64,000 bases of DNA from Scenedesmus sp. ARA3 (taxonomy: Eukaryota; Chlorophyta; Chlorophyceae; Sphaeropleales; Scenedesmaceae), in NCBI GenBank assembly GCA_004335835.1, contig RWJK01001767.1:62001-126000 (forward strand). Direction: 5' to 3'. Below are positions 42,596 to 55,137 of this stretch, piece after piece (positions within the stretch are counted from its first letter, which is position 1; the number at the start of each line of letters is the position of its first letter). Made by a program: the position numbers and the translations under genes. The notes under the pieces were generated by a model. It saw nothing but the letters and a program-made list of their open reading frames with translations, was not told where the DNA came from and did no database searches.

Positions 42596-44190
42596 CTGCA
42601 GAGTGACACAGATAGCACCGGTCACAGCAGCAACAGAAAGTCAGCAGCTTTCGCACGCGACTTTGAGAACGATGCGGCGTTTCAATGCTTGTGCGAGTGT
42701 CTGCAGCTGCACGATGAGTGCACCCCCTGATTGACCGTGGCACTCGCTGCACTAGCATGCCAATGTGCGGGACGCGCTGCGCTGCAATAAATCAGCAAAA
42801 TTACTCAATTCGTTCTGTATGGATGCTGGCAGGCTAAGCTCGCTGATCTGGAAGCAAGCCTGGTGCAGCAGGCTGGCTGGGTTATTCGATATTGGTGAGG
42901 CCGTTGGTGGGCGCTGCATCTCTTCACGGATGCGATAGCATGTTTGTCATTTAATCAGCTGCATTGCTGACGTCATCTGAGCGGCATGTGGCTGTTTCTG
43001 CCTTGCTGTGGGGTATGCTGCAAGTGGACTCACCAGACGCTGCATTTTGAACTGTTTAAGCAGTCTGTGAGGAGACGATATTAGCCTAAACAGTGATCGC
43101 AGGAGAACTGGCTGCGGTAAGCTGGCTGTTCAACACCTTTAGGAGAGCCACTATTTCAACTAGTGACAGGCTGCCCATGAAACCTGTCATTTGATGCGGT
43201 GCATCACGTTGGTGAGATTGGTGAATATCAAGACATTCAACTATGTGACTTTTTGAAGATCTGAGCTGCTTCTGAAGCGGGGGTATCGGTCAACTTGTCG
43301 TCATATGGCGGCTGCCAAGTGTAGCCTGCACAAGTGGAGTGTGTGCCGGTTGCAGCGCATACCAAGGCAATTTATTGACACCTGTTTGAAAAGAAACTAT
43401 AATGCAGACCGCTTTGCCCCTGATCAAGCATACACAGTTGGACTGTGGTTCCCTGCTCTTGCCGGTCACTGACCGGGGTGACCCCGGCGGGTGAGTGGCA
43501 CAACACATCGCCGCATCGACATTTGGCAACGCCGTACACTGCATCGATAGACATTCCAAACAGCAGTTGCTTGGAGAAGTGATGGGTGACGGACTGTAGG
43601 CCATGGGTGTACTACACACCGTGCCAGAAATTGGGTGCCACGGAGGAATGCTCTGCCACATCTGCGTGCCTGTATAAAATTGGTACAACGTGCAAGCAGG
43701 TCAATCATTTCAAATATAATGCAGCATAATGAGTACTTACATGGCTAGAAGTGGTCCCCCAAAAGGCCACCATGGCTGCTGAACCTCGTATTGCAAGCAT
43801 GTGCATCCAGCCTGGCCGCTAGCATCCCAACATCAATCTATGACGAATGTTAAAGCACGTAGATCATCTCAAGCTTAGAGGTAATCATACCCCAGCCCTC
43901 TCGTCCCACACCGCTGCTGGCAGCAGCCCCATCATGGGGGCGCCGCGCATCAGCTGCAGCACACACGTGTGCGTGCCTGCTGCACACAACGCAGTGGCCA
44001 CCACCTTCTGGGGTTGATACAGCAGCCGCAGGCCATTTCCCATACAGCTCCCAAACACCCTGATCTGCAACCAGCCTGCTGGACACTGGATCACCACAGC
44101 AAAACCCTGGAAACCTCGCCTGCCCTAGTTGCCGCCGTGCTTGATCGCGCAAGCTAGCCAGCTATGGCATCAATTCATAAATCATGTCAA
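42596..44190. other. Region between two minus-strand genes, no complete gene recognised
   Basis: It should contain the 5' exon and promoter of the Cys-rich gene and the 3' UTR of the acidic-protein gene (a TGTAA on the minus strand lies at about 43737). Open frames at 43290-43708 and 43850-44152 lack support. A possible two-codon first exon near 42755, ending before GTGCAG, is too short to claim. Confidence 0.4.
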
Positions 44191-44927
44191 TCAATCGCTC
44201 TCTTCGCTGTCTTCCTCATCGCTGTCTGCTGGCTCCGGCGCTGCAGCCAGCAGCTCCTCCAGCTTGCTCTCCAGCTCTTCCTTGTCACCAAACTCCAGCT
44301 CAGCCTTCTCTATCTGCGCCGCATATCCTGCAGGCATAACACAGCATCCATCACAGTACGGCACAGTCAGCACTAGAGTGGAATAGAGTGTTATATACAG
44401 TTGAGTGTGCTTTTCTCTGATTGTGATTCTATTTCCTTGCTCTGAATAAGGTGCGAATGATCAGCTGACCGCCTTTCACCGTCGCTGCAATGCGGCCACC
44501 ACAGCTCAGCGACAGTCAACGCATGCACAGCTGACTGGTCAATCAGCGTCATCAACCTCCTGGTCAAACACATTATACTTGGTCAAACACTGTGGTCAAC
44601 TCTGGTCAAACACACACTCACGCAGCAGCGCCTCCTGCAGGTCCTCAATCTCGTCCTTGTCCAGCCCAGCATTGCCAAAGTCTGCAGGCAGGCGCAACAA
44701 TCGACACAGCTGTCAAGCACAAGGCCTGGCTCCAGACCCTTCTATAGTAGCAGCTGTGTTGTTTATGCAAAGCAATGGCTGCAAGACTCCAGGGCAAGGC
44801 ATTCTATGAAGCTTACTGCTGGTTTAGCGCTTAGCTCACGGCTAGTTTGGCAGTGGTGCTGCAACTGCAGCCCTTCTAGCTGCAGCTGCGGCAGCGCTAC
44901 ACCCTCACCAAACCTGCTGAGTACCTC

Positions 44928-44964
<37 letters not shown>

Positions 44965-45061
44965 TGCTGTACCTCATCACCTGACCTGCCGAGCACCAGC
45001 TGCTCCTCCTGCTGCTGCTGTGCTGCTGCAGTCACCCCTCACCTGCCCAGCTGAACACCTC

Positions 45062-45093
<32 letters not shown>

Positions 45094-48000
45094 TCACCTG
45101 GCCTGCTCAGCACCTCCATCCACCGTGCAGCCAGCAGGTTGGTGAACTCCTGGTTCTCACAGTACGACTCGCCACCAGCCGAGCGCCACGCTTCCGCATC
45201 GGCTGCAGGGCAGCGGGGTGAAAAGTAACAACAAACATGAGCAGGTTAGGTGAACTCCTGGTTCTCACAGTACGACTCGCCGCCAGCAGAGCGCCACGCC
45301 TGCGCATCAGCTGCAGGGGCAGCGGATGAAAAGCAACAGCAAAGATGAGCAGGTTTGAACTCCTGGGTCTCACAGTACGACTCGCCACCAGCAGAGCGCC
45401 ACGCCTCCGCATCGGCTGCAGGGCAAGCGGATGAAAAGTAACAGCAAAGATGAGCAGGTTTGAACTCCTGGTTCTCACAGTACGACTCGCCGCCAGCAGA
45501 GCGCCACGCCTCTGCATCGGCTGCAGGGCAAGCGGATGAGAAAGTAACAGCAAAGATGAGCAGATTTGTAATCCTGGTTCTCACAGTACGACTCGCCACC
45601 CGCGGAGCGCCACGCCTCTGCATCAGGGGCAGCGGGATGGGCAGAGGAAAGGTCTCGGTGTGTAGGGTTGTAACGCACAGCAGCACACAGTCCAATGCAG
45701 GCATGCATGTTATGCACAGCAGCATGCAGCTATACGCTTGCGCAACACTGATGCTTGCACATCTCTTTTGCTTGCACATCACACCGTCAGGCAAACGCAC
45801 TGGCAAAACTGCCTGCCTCGCTGCATGACACTCTGCCTCGGCGGTTTACATTCAGGCAACCCCGACCGCTGGGGCTCAGCGTATGCAATCATGGCACGGT
45901 GGCTCGCACTACTGTTCATGAGAATGCTGCATGCACGTGTGTGTGCATGCAGCCGCAGTTTCAGAGCATTTCAACATCAGGACTTCCCTGGCCACGTTCT
46001 CACCACTGATGCCGCAGTTCTGCATGACTGTCCTGCAGACGTACAGAGGGTGTGGCGGTATGGTTTTAAGTTCCGACCTGCATCACAGTTAGAGGTATAC
46101 ATGAGCGGTGCTACCCGTGCTGACCTGAATGCACAGTGTACTGCAGCAGTCAACAGCATGGTGGCGCACTTGCGCACAAAATATCGTTCTTGTGCCGATT
46201 TTGACGCATCCCAGCATGATTTCACTGCTTTTAGTCAACTGGTGACACAGCAGTTGCACCAGCAGCTGGACAGTGCACGGTTCGCCGATGGCCGTGTGTT
46301 TTCTTTTTTTGAACTCCACACCGCATGATGCATCCGTGACAGTTTCACCAATGTCTGTGGATGCAATTCGCGGCCACATACGCAAGTATCAGCAGCACTT
46401 TGTTATCACGCGCATGGATAAGATGCCTGGTGTGTATGTGTTGATGGGCAAGCAGCTGTATCGACAGCAGACGCTGGATGATTTGCAAACCAGCGGGTAT
46501 TATGCAACCGCTGGCACTGTGCCAACTGCACAGGCCACTGTCACTGCTGCCATGTCCTCCCCAGCGTTTCAGGTTGCACAGTGGGCATACCCCAGCAGGG
46601 ATGCCATGATGACACAGCTGCAGGGGTTTCCGTATGCATCGCTGCTTGTGAAAATGCATAAAACTCCTGTCAAAATGCGTTTTTTTGGCTTGCAACGGCC
46701 GCAATGGACTCATACCCGTGGCCAAGATTGTTACAAGGGTATTCCGCGCGGTTTTACCTTTGCTTGACACCATCTGGCATGAAACTTTGTCCTTTATGGC
46801 TCGTACCTGGGCCACCGACGACGTGGCTGTGCTCCAACTCTGAGGGCATCGTGAAGGCCCAGCGACGTTTTAACTTGTCATGCATGCGTTATGACGAGTA
46901 TGTGCATGGTCTCGGTTGGCGGGCTTGGGATGTAGTACGACTGTTTACCAACATTGATCAGGCTGATTTGCTGGCGCGCATTGCTGATCTGCTCACGCGT
47001 GCGTGGACCAAACATCTGCCAACGCTGAACGCGTCAGCGGCATCACACGGCTCCACTGCAACTGCATCCACCATGTTGCTGCAGGTGTTTGCAGATGGCT
47101 CGGCACATGCATGGCATGTTTCTCTGGATCATGCATTCTGGGTGTATGGTCACCCCAGTCAGGCTGTCATTTCTTCTAGAGGGCACATGAAGAATGATAG
47201 AGCTGGGTTCGATCGTGCCCGTGGCAGCTTCCATCTTCTGACACTAGCCGAGGCGACAACCTTGTCTGCCCTTTTGGTACAGCATGCATATGCACGTTTT
47301 GAAGATACGGTGTACCACCAAATTAAAGGTATTCCAATGGGCATTAACCCTGCTGTGTACTACGCCAATCTTTACTTGCTGTCGTTTGAGCTTGAATTCT
47401 TGGAGCAGTTTAAACCACTACTGCGCGTGGGTGAGCGCATACCGGCTGTACCACAGTTCCAAGGCCCCAGGTGGGACATAGTTGACACCATGCTTGCTTG
47501 CACAACCGAAGCTGAGTTACAGGCTGCAGATTTGCCGGGTGCTCCTTGCTTGCGCTACGCTGCATCCATGTTGTTGGACCTGTTTCGCTGGCTGAAACGC
47601 TTTGCGGATGANNNNNNNNNNNNNNNNNNNNNNNNNNNNNNNNNNNNNNNNNNNNNNNNNNNNNNNNNNNNNNNNNNNNNNNNNNNNNNNNNNNNNNNNN
47701 NNNNNNNNNNNNNNNNNNNNNNNNNNNNNNNNNNNNNNNNNNNNNNNNNNNNNNNNNNNNNNNNNNNNNNNNNNNNNNNNNNNNNNNNNNNNNNNNACGG
47801 TTCTTGCGAAAGCATCTGCGTGGTACCTTCCGCACGCCATGCATGCGCATGTTTGATGATATTCGGTATGTATATAACTGCATAGCAGGATCTGATAAGG
47901 GTATCAGGGGACGTGCTGATGAGTGGGACCCCACTTATCATACTGTGGTGGTGCCGCTGCCCCCTGCCGTGGCACCTGCCGTGGCTGTTCCCTGAGAGTG

Positions 48001-48835
48001 GTTTGAACGTGGCGTTGGAGTAACATTGCTTGACGTGGGGAGCACCAGACACCTGAGTGCCCGTGTCAGACCTAGCCGTGTTGCCCGTCCTCTGCGAATG
48101 TTACACATACCTGCACTGCCGTTGCTACTTGACTGCCTGCAAGGACACACCACACTAAACAAACAAACCAACAAACCAACAAACATAACAAACAAACAAA
48201 CATACATACGTAACATCTTCTGTTTTGTGTTTTGTGTTCTGCGAGTGTCATCACTGGAACCTACACCACGGTCTACCTGGCACTACTTCAAGGGGGTGCG
48301 GTGCGCGCAGATGGCAGCCCTGCCCGGGCGTTGCTCATCTGACGCTGCCGCTGCCCTGTAAACCTTCTTTGCGCCTACAGGTAAGAACTTCGCATGATGC
48401 TATGATGCCATGATGCTGGACAGACGTGCCTGCGTGGACAGCCCACTTGGAGCGCCAGGAGCCTTCGGGCAGGGGGGCTTCTGGACCAGCATTGCTTGAA
48501 GGTGAACGGTTATGCATTTACCATGCCTAAAACTGTCATATTACACCCAGTTGCGCCTCATTTGGGTCTGCCAGCAGGTTTCAACCCTCAGGGTCTTATC
48601 CATAACCCCTATTGCAGCCAAATAGATCCAACAGTTGCGCTGCAAATGACCAAAAGTGAACATTTTCCCCTAAACACGCACCTGGGTCGCACAGCAGGTC
48701 ATATGCCTCCGGGTCTTTTGCGATGCTGCGGGTGATGCTCCTTAGCATGCGCAGCGCCTGGCTGGGGGATAAGCTGCTGCTCTGGTCAAACACCTGCAGC
48801 ATCTTGCGAATCTCTGCCGCGTCTGGCTGCACCAT
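44191..48835 (-). CDS. Small acidic protein of unknown function
   Basis: Four exons, 48835-48682, 45202-45098, 44681-44622 and 44327-44191 (TGA), share phase-1 introns and give 151 residues. I do not recognise the family. The N-terminus is helical-looking (MVQPDAAEIRKMLQVFDQSS, LSPSQALRMLRSITRSIAKD). A conserved-looking middle follows (EAWRSAGGESYCENQEFTNL, LAARWMEVLSRPG). A charged C-terminal coiled-coil-like part (LDKDEIEDLQEALL, KEELESKLEELL) ends in an acidic tail (SDEEDSEESD). The 3.5 kb first intron contains a degraded retroelement in the opposite orientation. Exon 2 has four intronic copies. The start codon follows a TCCTGCAG, so a further upstream exon is possible. It is divergent from the copper ATPase gene. 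Confidence 0.65.
44896..45060 (-). repeat. Three intronic copies of exon 2's tail separated by triplet tracts
   Basis: The exon 2 end and donor (GTGCTGAGCAGGCCAGGTGAGG on the coding strand, at 45091-45114) recur in modified form at about 44896-44925, 44974-45000 and 45037-45060. Between them are + strand CTG tracts, which read CAG on the coding strand. Each copy keeps a GGTGAGG-type donor. Confidence 0.75.
45246..45628 (-). repeat. Four intronic copies of exon 2 head with acceptor
   Basis: Copies of the CTGCAG acceptor and about 65 bp of exon 2 (EAWRSAGGESYCENQEF) lie upstream on the coding strand at roughly 45246-45312, 45356-45422, 45460-45526 and 45570-45628. The period is about 104-110 bp. 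They are very similar to one another and to the true exon, with changes such as GGAGTTC to AGGAGTTCA-type slips at the far edge. Confidence 0.92.
45738..47995 (+). mobile_element. Decayed Penelope-like retroelement (reverse transcriptase)
   Basis: Reverse-transcriptase coding sequence is spread over three + frames: about 45738-46310, 46311-46685 and 46830 onward. Visible motifs are LLVKMHKTPVKMRF (Penelope/telomerase-type K-x-HK), DVVRLFTNIDQADLL (motif A with TNI), QIKGIPMGINPAVYYANLYL (motif B) and a final RWLKRFAD that runs into the gap where the catalytic motif C Asp pair belongs. Frame changes occur at two T7 runs (about 46302 and 46681) and near 46833, each apparently one extra base. 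That makes it a pseudogene unless they are sequencing errors. I see no GIY-YIG nuclease part. It sits in the first intron of the acidic-protein gene, opposite strand. Ends are not defined; an AAAC-rich tract follows at 48155. Confidence 0.72.
47612..47796. other. Assembly gap (185 N) inside the reverse transcriptase
   Basis: The gap begins just after the sequence encoding KRFAD and removes the part where the reverse-transcriptase motif C and thumb would be. The open frame on its right side (WDPTYHTVVVPLPP) may be the element's 3' coding end. Confidence 1.
48155..48210 (+). repeat. AAAC-rich simple repeat
   Basis: Runs of AAAC and ACCAAC units, ending in ACATACATACG, lie about 160 bp after the last plausible retroelement codon. 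It could be the element's 3' tail or an ordinary microsatellite. Confidence 0.85.
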
Positions 48836-49402
48836 GGCTGCAGGAGGTTGACCGTGGAGAAACAGTTGCTGATGTGCTGGTGTTGGTGGCTGATGCTTGC
48901 AGGGGCGGGTGGCTGATGCTTGCTGAGATGTTGCAGGGCAGTTGGTGCACTGAGTGGCAGAGGTTAAAGCGGAAGCTGGCTATTTGCACGTCAATGAATG
49001 TGGTGCAAGTGAAAGTTTGGAGCTGTTGTGTAGACGGGGCCAGCAGCAACAGCAGTGGGTAGCAACTACAATGGCAGCAGCAGCAGCCGGGTCACCAAGG
49101 GGGGCAGTCACTTGAGTTTTTTGGAATCAGGAAAAACAATTACCGCAGCTCAGCACAGCCTCATTGTCCAGAGCTTGAGGAGTGTCAGATGTCACTGCGC
49201 GCCTTGTTAGGGACGGTTTCAGATCCCTGTACAATTCACGCATTCGACACGATCGGTGCTGCATTACAAGTTTCTTTGGTTGTGACTGAGGGGCTGCTGA
49301 AACAAACACAATCCCATCTTACCATCCAAGACCATCATGCACAGCTAACGGGAGTTGCTTCAATGATCCATTGGCAGTACGACGCCAATTGAAAGCATAT
49401 AG
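48836..49402. promoter_or_regulatory. Shared upstream region of divergent acidic-protein and copper ATPase genes
   Basis: 567 bp separate the two divergent start codons. Two GTAC tetramers occur (about 49226 and 49377). GTAC is the core of green-algal copper-response elements, but two are expected by chance in this length. No TATA box recognised. Confidence 0.35.
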
Positions 49403-50874
49403 ATGGCGTCCTTGCCCATCCAGCCATTGTGCTCGGCCCGCACATGCCCGCACGCCCGAACACACTCAGCAGCAAACGTGCGTCCAGGGCGAACCCTGAT
49501 ACCTGTAATAGCACAAAGCCAACATAGCAATTGGCAGTCACGCCTGGGTCGTGCCTCAGCAGCACTCAGGCACTTTGCAGCAGCAGGCAAGGGTCCCTGG
49601 GCTGATGTCAAAACCTCGCTCGCCATTGGCGGTGGCGTTAGCTCGCTAGCATACGCTGGAGGTTCAGGCCCTAATGGCCCAGGCGGAGGAGGTTGCAGTG
49701 GCTGGGGAGCTGGAGGGGGCGGGGAGGGCTGGCATGCAGGCCCAGGCCCCAGCAGCATCAGCAACGCGCTGTGTGATGTTGCTGTTGTGGGCGACACCAG
49801 CGCAGCAGTGGAGGAAGTAATCCTGCTGGATGTGGGAGGTGAGGAGCTGCTGGTGTGCTTGCAGGACAGTTGGCTGGACTGACAGTGATGTAGCTGACGC
49901 GGGCGTTTCCTGCAGGGGTTTGGCAGTACAGGCAGCAGGGCATGGTAGCACTTGAGCACAGCTGCAGCAGAGAGCACACGCAGCAACTGTTTGTATGCCA
50001 TAGAACCTCTCATGTTCACTGCTGCATTGCCACACTTGGCTGTGAGCAACACTTCAACTATGCTGCCACATGCGTTTTTCCACTTTCCACTGATTTTGCC
50101 ACGCTTTGCTGCTGTCTTTCAAAAGGCATGAAGTGTGGCGGCTGCGTGGGGCATGTCAAGAAACTGCTGGAGGAGCACCCAGCATTGCTGCACACAATTT
50201 CTCTCGCTTGCATGTACCACACCATGGCATTTTGTTGTCATTTGTATATCGTGTCATGTCACATTGTCATGTCATTTTTCATCTAATAGGCATGAAGTGT
50301 GGCGGCTGCGTCGGGCATGTGAAGAAGCTGCTGGAAGAGCACCCCGCAGTGCTGCACGCAACAGTCAACCTGGCCACAGAGACAGCGCTGGTGCGCGTGA
50401 CGCTTGCTGCTGGCGCTGACCTGGACAAGCTGGCGGCTGACCTGGCAAAGGTGAGAAAGTGTTATATTGTTATTTATATTGTTATGTAACACATTTTGAA
50501 TGGCGTTTGGGTCCATGGTGTGTGCGGCAGTGTGGTTGAAGCAGCTGCATGCTGAGCTTTGGGCCGGGCCGTTATAACACTTCTGACAAGTTTTGGAGGT
50601 GAGCGTTGCAGCCGTACATACTGGATGACCAGCATACAGCAAAGTTCAAAAGCAGGACACAGCAAAGGGCATAAACATTTACAGACCATGTAAGAGAAGA
50701 GACAGTAACCAGAACATGCTGCTGCTGCCTGCTGTTGCCACCACCACAACACCCCGGCTGTGCATTAGGTGCTCACCAGTGCCGGGTTCAAGTCACAGCG
50801 CAGCAAAAAGCCGGCTGAGTGAAGCAGCGTGGTGGCATGCAGCAGCAGCAGCAGCAGCAGTAGCAGCAGCATCT

Positions 50875-50909
<35 letters not shown>

Positions 50910-53224
50910 TGCAGCAGCTGCTGAAGCGGCGCCTTGCTTAGCTACAAGTTAACATCTCAAGTGCATAGAGCTAGCAGAACTGAAGAGCAGCGTGTAGTGG
51001 TGTTGTGTAGCTGGTTGTTGTGTAGTGTGACTTTCTTGCTTGTCTTGCAGCTGCCATTGTTGTGTCGCCTGTTGACTGTAACGCAGCAGCTGGTGTCCTC
51101 GTTTTCAGCAGCCACATTGACCACATCGTCAACAGGAGCAGGGTGACTTTGTGTGCCCTTTCTTGTTTTTCTAGAAAACCTGTTAGAGAAACCTGTAAGG
51201 GAGCCGTTGTGTTTCGTTGAGGCGAGGCGAAGCTTTGCAGCCATGAAGCGTCATCTCGTTGACATAGTCACCAGCGTTTGCTGAAGCTGTGCAGAATGGC
51301 CCGCAAGTGCAGCAGGATTGACGCTGCAAAGTAGCGCAGATGCCTTACAAAAGGCAAAGCACACGAAAAAAGAAAAAACATAAAGGAAATGTGTTAGAGG
51401 AACGCTCCACATTTTCAAACCTAGCGAACGCGGCCAAAGGGCCATAACACTGCAACCTAAACATCCTGCCAGTGTATTCATTATGTGTCTGATGCATACC
51501 GGGCCAGCATGAAGATTGCAAGAAGGTGGTTGCTTGTAAACATCACGAACCAAATTGCATTGCTCAGCAAAAGTGGCAGTCCAGGCGCCTGAGCTTCACA
51601 CTCAGTGCTATACAAGGGTGCTGCAAGGATCTGATGTAGGGTTTTGCTGTCTGTCAAGGTGCTGTGACGCAATCACCAGGCCATCTGCACTGCTGGACAT
51701 TCCAGTGGTTTGGCAGCCAGCAGCTGCTTCAAAATTAAATCCGCCAGTCACGTAACTATGATCACATTTCAACATCATATATACATTTGAAAATGTGCTG
51801 CTGTGCAGGTGCTGAGCCGTGCAGGCTTCAAGTCAACGGCGCGAGAGCGGCGCGGCTCGGGCTGGGTTTCAGAGGCCGCCCTAAACCACAAGCGCCAGCA
51901 GAAGCTGGACAAGCTGCGCAAAACCACGCACGACCTGGTGTTTGCGTGGGGTTTAAGCCTGCTGTGTGGTTTGGGGCACCTGGGCCATGTGTGGCCTGCT
52001 GCACCGGCCTGGCTGCATGCGTTGCACCACCCGCTGCTGGCTGGCGCGCTGTCTGCAGCTGCATTGCTTGGTGAGTGTCAGCCGCAGCTGTTGGGAAGAT
52101 GTATGTTTGTGGCGCAGATTTATGAGGTACTGTTCTTATCTAGCGTTCTGTGGCTCACCACCCCCCCTCCCCCCCGCTGGCTGGCGCGCTGTCTGCAGCT
52201 GCATTGCTTGGTGAGTGTCAACCGCAGTTTTGGGAACATATATGTGTGTGGCGCACATCCAGTTGCCGCGTTCGGCGTGCGCCAGTGTCACCACTGCTGC
52301 GTGTCGTAATGCCTGCCACACTGCTTGCGCTGTGCCCTGCAGGTCCCGGCCGCGACATCATCACCGCAGGCGCGCAGGCGCTGGCAGCGGGGCGGCCCGA
52401 TATGAACAGCCTTGTGGGGCTGGGTGCTGGGGCCTCCTTTGCCGTGAGCTGCGTGGCTGCCGCGCTGCCTGCGCTGCGCTGGAAGACGTTCTTTGAGGAG
52501 CCGGCGATGCTGCTAGGTGAGACCTTTAGTGCAGCAGCTGGGTTTTAAGCCCTCGTTTGATGTTGTACCTCCCTGAAAAGTGATGTGTTTGTGTTGTGCC
52601 TGCGCTGCGCTGGAAGACGTTCTTTGAGGAGCCAGCAATGCTGCTGGGTGAGCTGCAAAGTGCTGCAATGCGCTAAATCTGATGGGAATGTGATGCTGAA
52701 AGCAAGTTATGTTGGTGTCGATGGGACCAATGTTGTGTGCTTTGTGTGGTCATGCGCAATGGCCTGATATGAACAGTCTGGTGGGGCTGGGTGCTGGGGC
52801 CTCCTTTGCTGTGAGCTGCGTGGCTGCCGCGCTGCCAACGCTGCGCTGGAAGACCTTCTTTGAGGAGCCCGCGATGCTGCTAGGTGAGCCCTGCAAAGTG
52901 CAGCTGTTGGAGTTCGATTTGAATTTTTGAAAGGCTGAAAATGTGATGGATTGTTTTGCTGCCTGCGCTGGAATACGTTTTGGGTTAACCAGGCATTTGC
53001 TTTGTTTTAATATCTGAAGAGCTTCCAGCAGCAAGTGTCAAGTGAGGGGTTTCAGGGAAAGTGGTTCCAAGGCAAGTGCTTGCAAGGCAACTGTGTTGTG
53101 TGTTATGCGTGTTACTTAACTTGAGACAGGGCCACCCTTCCGTCATCAGCAAAAATGCAATGCAGCGTGTAGCTGAGCAACACTTCAACAGGATACCAAC
53201 CACCTCCATCTGCTGCTGCTGCTG

Positions 53225-53258
<34 letters not shown>

Positions 53259-53375
53259 AGGCTTTGTGCTGGTTGGCCGTGCGCTGGAGGAGCGTGCCAA
53301 GCTGCAGGCCTCATCAGACATGGCAGCCCTGCAAGGCCTCATGCCGCAGACTGCTCGCCTGGCACTCAAAAAAGA

Positions 53376-53423
<48 letters not shown>

Positions 53424-55094
53424 CAATGGACAGGAGGTAGTGTCCCTGCAGCAGCAGGACGGCGCTGCACCCACCACCACCAGCAGCAGCAGCAGTAAGG
53501 CGCCAACTCAGCAGCAGCAGGACCAAGGCAGTACAGGCAGTACATCCAGCAGCAGCAGTACAGGCAGTACAGTTGACAGCTACCAGTGGGTTGAAGTACC
53601 TGCAGATGCAGTGGGCCCTGGTGATGTACTGCTTGTACTGCCTGGGGACAGGGTGCCTGTTGACGGTACGGTGCTGTCTGGCCGCAGTACAGTTGATGAG
53701 TCAGCACTGACTGGGGAGCCACTGCCCCTGGTCAAGGCGCAAGGTGAGGCAGTATAGCTAGATCATGCATCGCTGCTGCTAGAAGATAAGATAACAACCA
53801 AGATAACAACCATGGATGCTGGTATTCAGTGCGTTGTTTGCTGCTGCTGCCCTGGCTCTCAGTGCAGCGTGCCAGGGGTACAGCAGCGCAACCATCTGTA
53901 GGTCTTGCTGCAGCCTTTTGCTCCTGCAACTGCATGTTCAACCCCGGACAGCCCTCAATCAATCACAAATGTAACTGCAACAACCATTATTTCAAAATCA
54001 CCTCTATCGCTTTGTTGCTGCTGTGTCCACAGGCTCCACTGTCACCGCCGGCACCCTCAACTGCGACGGCGGCCTGTTGGTGACAGCCGAAGCTTCCGGC
54101 CAAGACACAGTCATCGCAGACATTGTGCGCCTCGTCGAATCAGCGCAGGCACGCACAGCACCCATCCAGCGCCTGGCTGATACTGTCGCCGGCAAGTTTG
54201 CATACGGGGTCATGGCGCTGTCGGCTGCCACGTTCGGATTCTGGTCAACGATCGGAGCAAAGGCGTTTCCGCATGTGCTGAGTGCAGCAAGCGGCTCAGC
54301 AGCAGCAGCAGGCGCCGCCGGCGCCGCTGCCGCCGGTGCATGCTGCTGCCCTCCTGCTGCAGGCGCAGCAGCGACGGGCGCTGCTGCTGCTGCTGCTGCC
54401 GGCGGCGGCGCTGGCGTGCTTGCTGCTGCTGTGCCGGGGGCAGCAGCGGTGCTGCTGGGGCTGCAGCTGGCATGCAATGTGCTGGTGGTGGCTTGCCCGT
54501 GTGCATTGGGTCTGGCCACTCCTACTGCTGTGCTGGTTGGCACCGCTGCTGGTGCAAGGAAGGGGCTGCTGGTGCGGGGCGGCGACATACTGGAAGCCAC
54601 GTCACAGGTGGGTGTAACATGTTTTTTTGTTTGTTATCGGTGCTGTTTTCCTTTTGTTGTCAGCGTCGTCTTGTGCATATGTGTGGCAGGCCTGTGTGCT
54701 GCTGCTGGTACAAGGAAGGGGCTGCTGGTGCGGGGAGGTGACATACTGGAGGCCACGTCACAGGTGGGCGTAACTTGTTACTTTTTGATGGTAAGTCTTG
54801 CTGCTCTGTTGCATGTGTGATGTGTGTTTTTCTGGTTGTAACGTGACATAAGTACCAAAAATATCAGCAGGCAGCTTGGAAGTGACGGGCCAGGCTTGTC
54901 AGTTGTATAATGCATATGTTTTGCAGGCCTGTTTGCTGCTGCTTCATGCTTGTTTGCAATGCAAATTTTCTCCCTGCTGACCTCTGTGCTGCTGCTGTGT
55001 CTGTGTCTGTGCGTGTGCAGGTGGACACAGTGGTCTTTGACAAGACCGGCACTCTCACTGCAGGCAAGCCAGTGGTGGCTGGCATCACCATGCT

Positions 55095-55137
<43 letters not shown>

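Noticed and set aside
42384..42758. Minus-strand frame starting MLVQRVPRS as the first exon of the Cys-rich gene
   Set aside because: It reads the signal-peptide exon in the wrong frame, and no donor joins it in phase to 42595.
49200..49402. GTAC copper-response elements upstream of the copper ATPase
   Set aside because: Only two GTAC tetramers in 567 bp, about chance expectation, with no surrounding conserved context.
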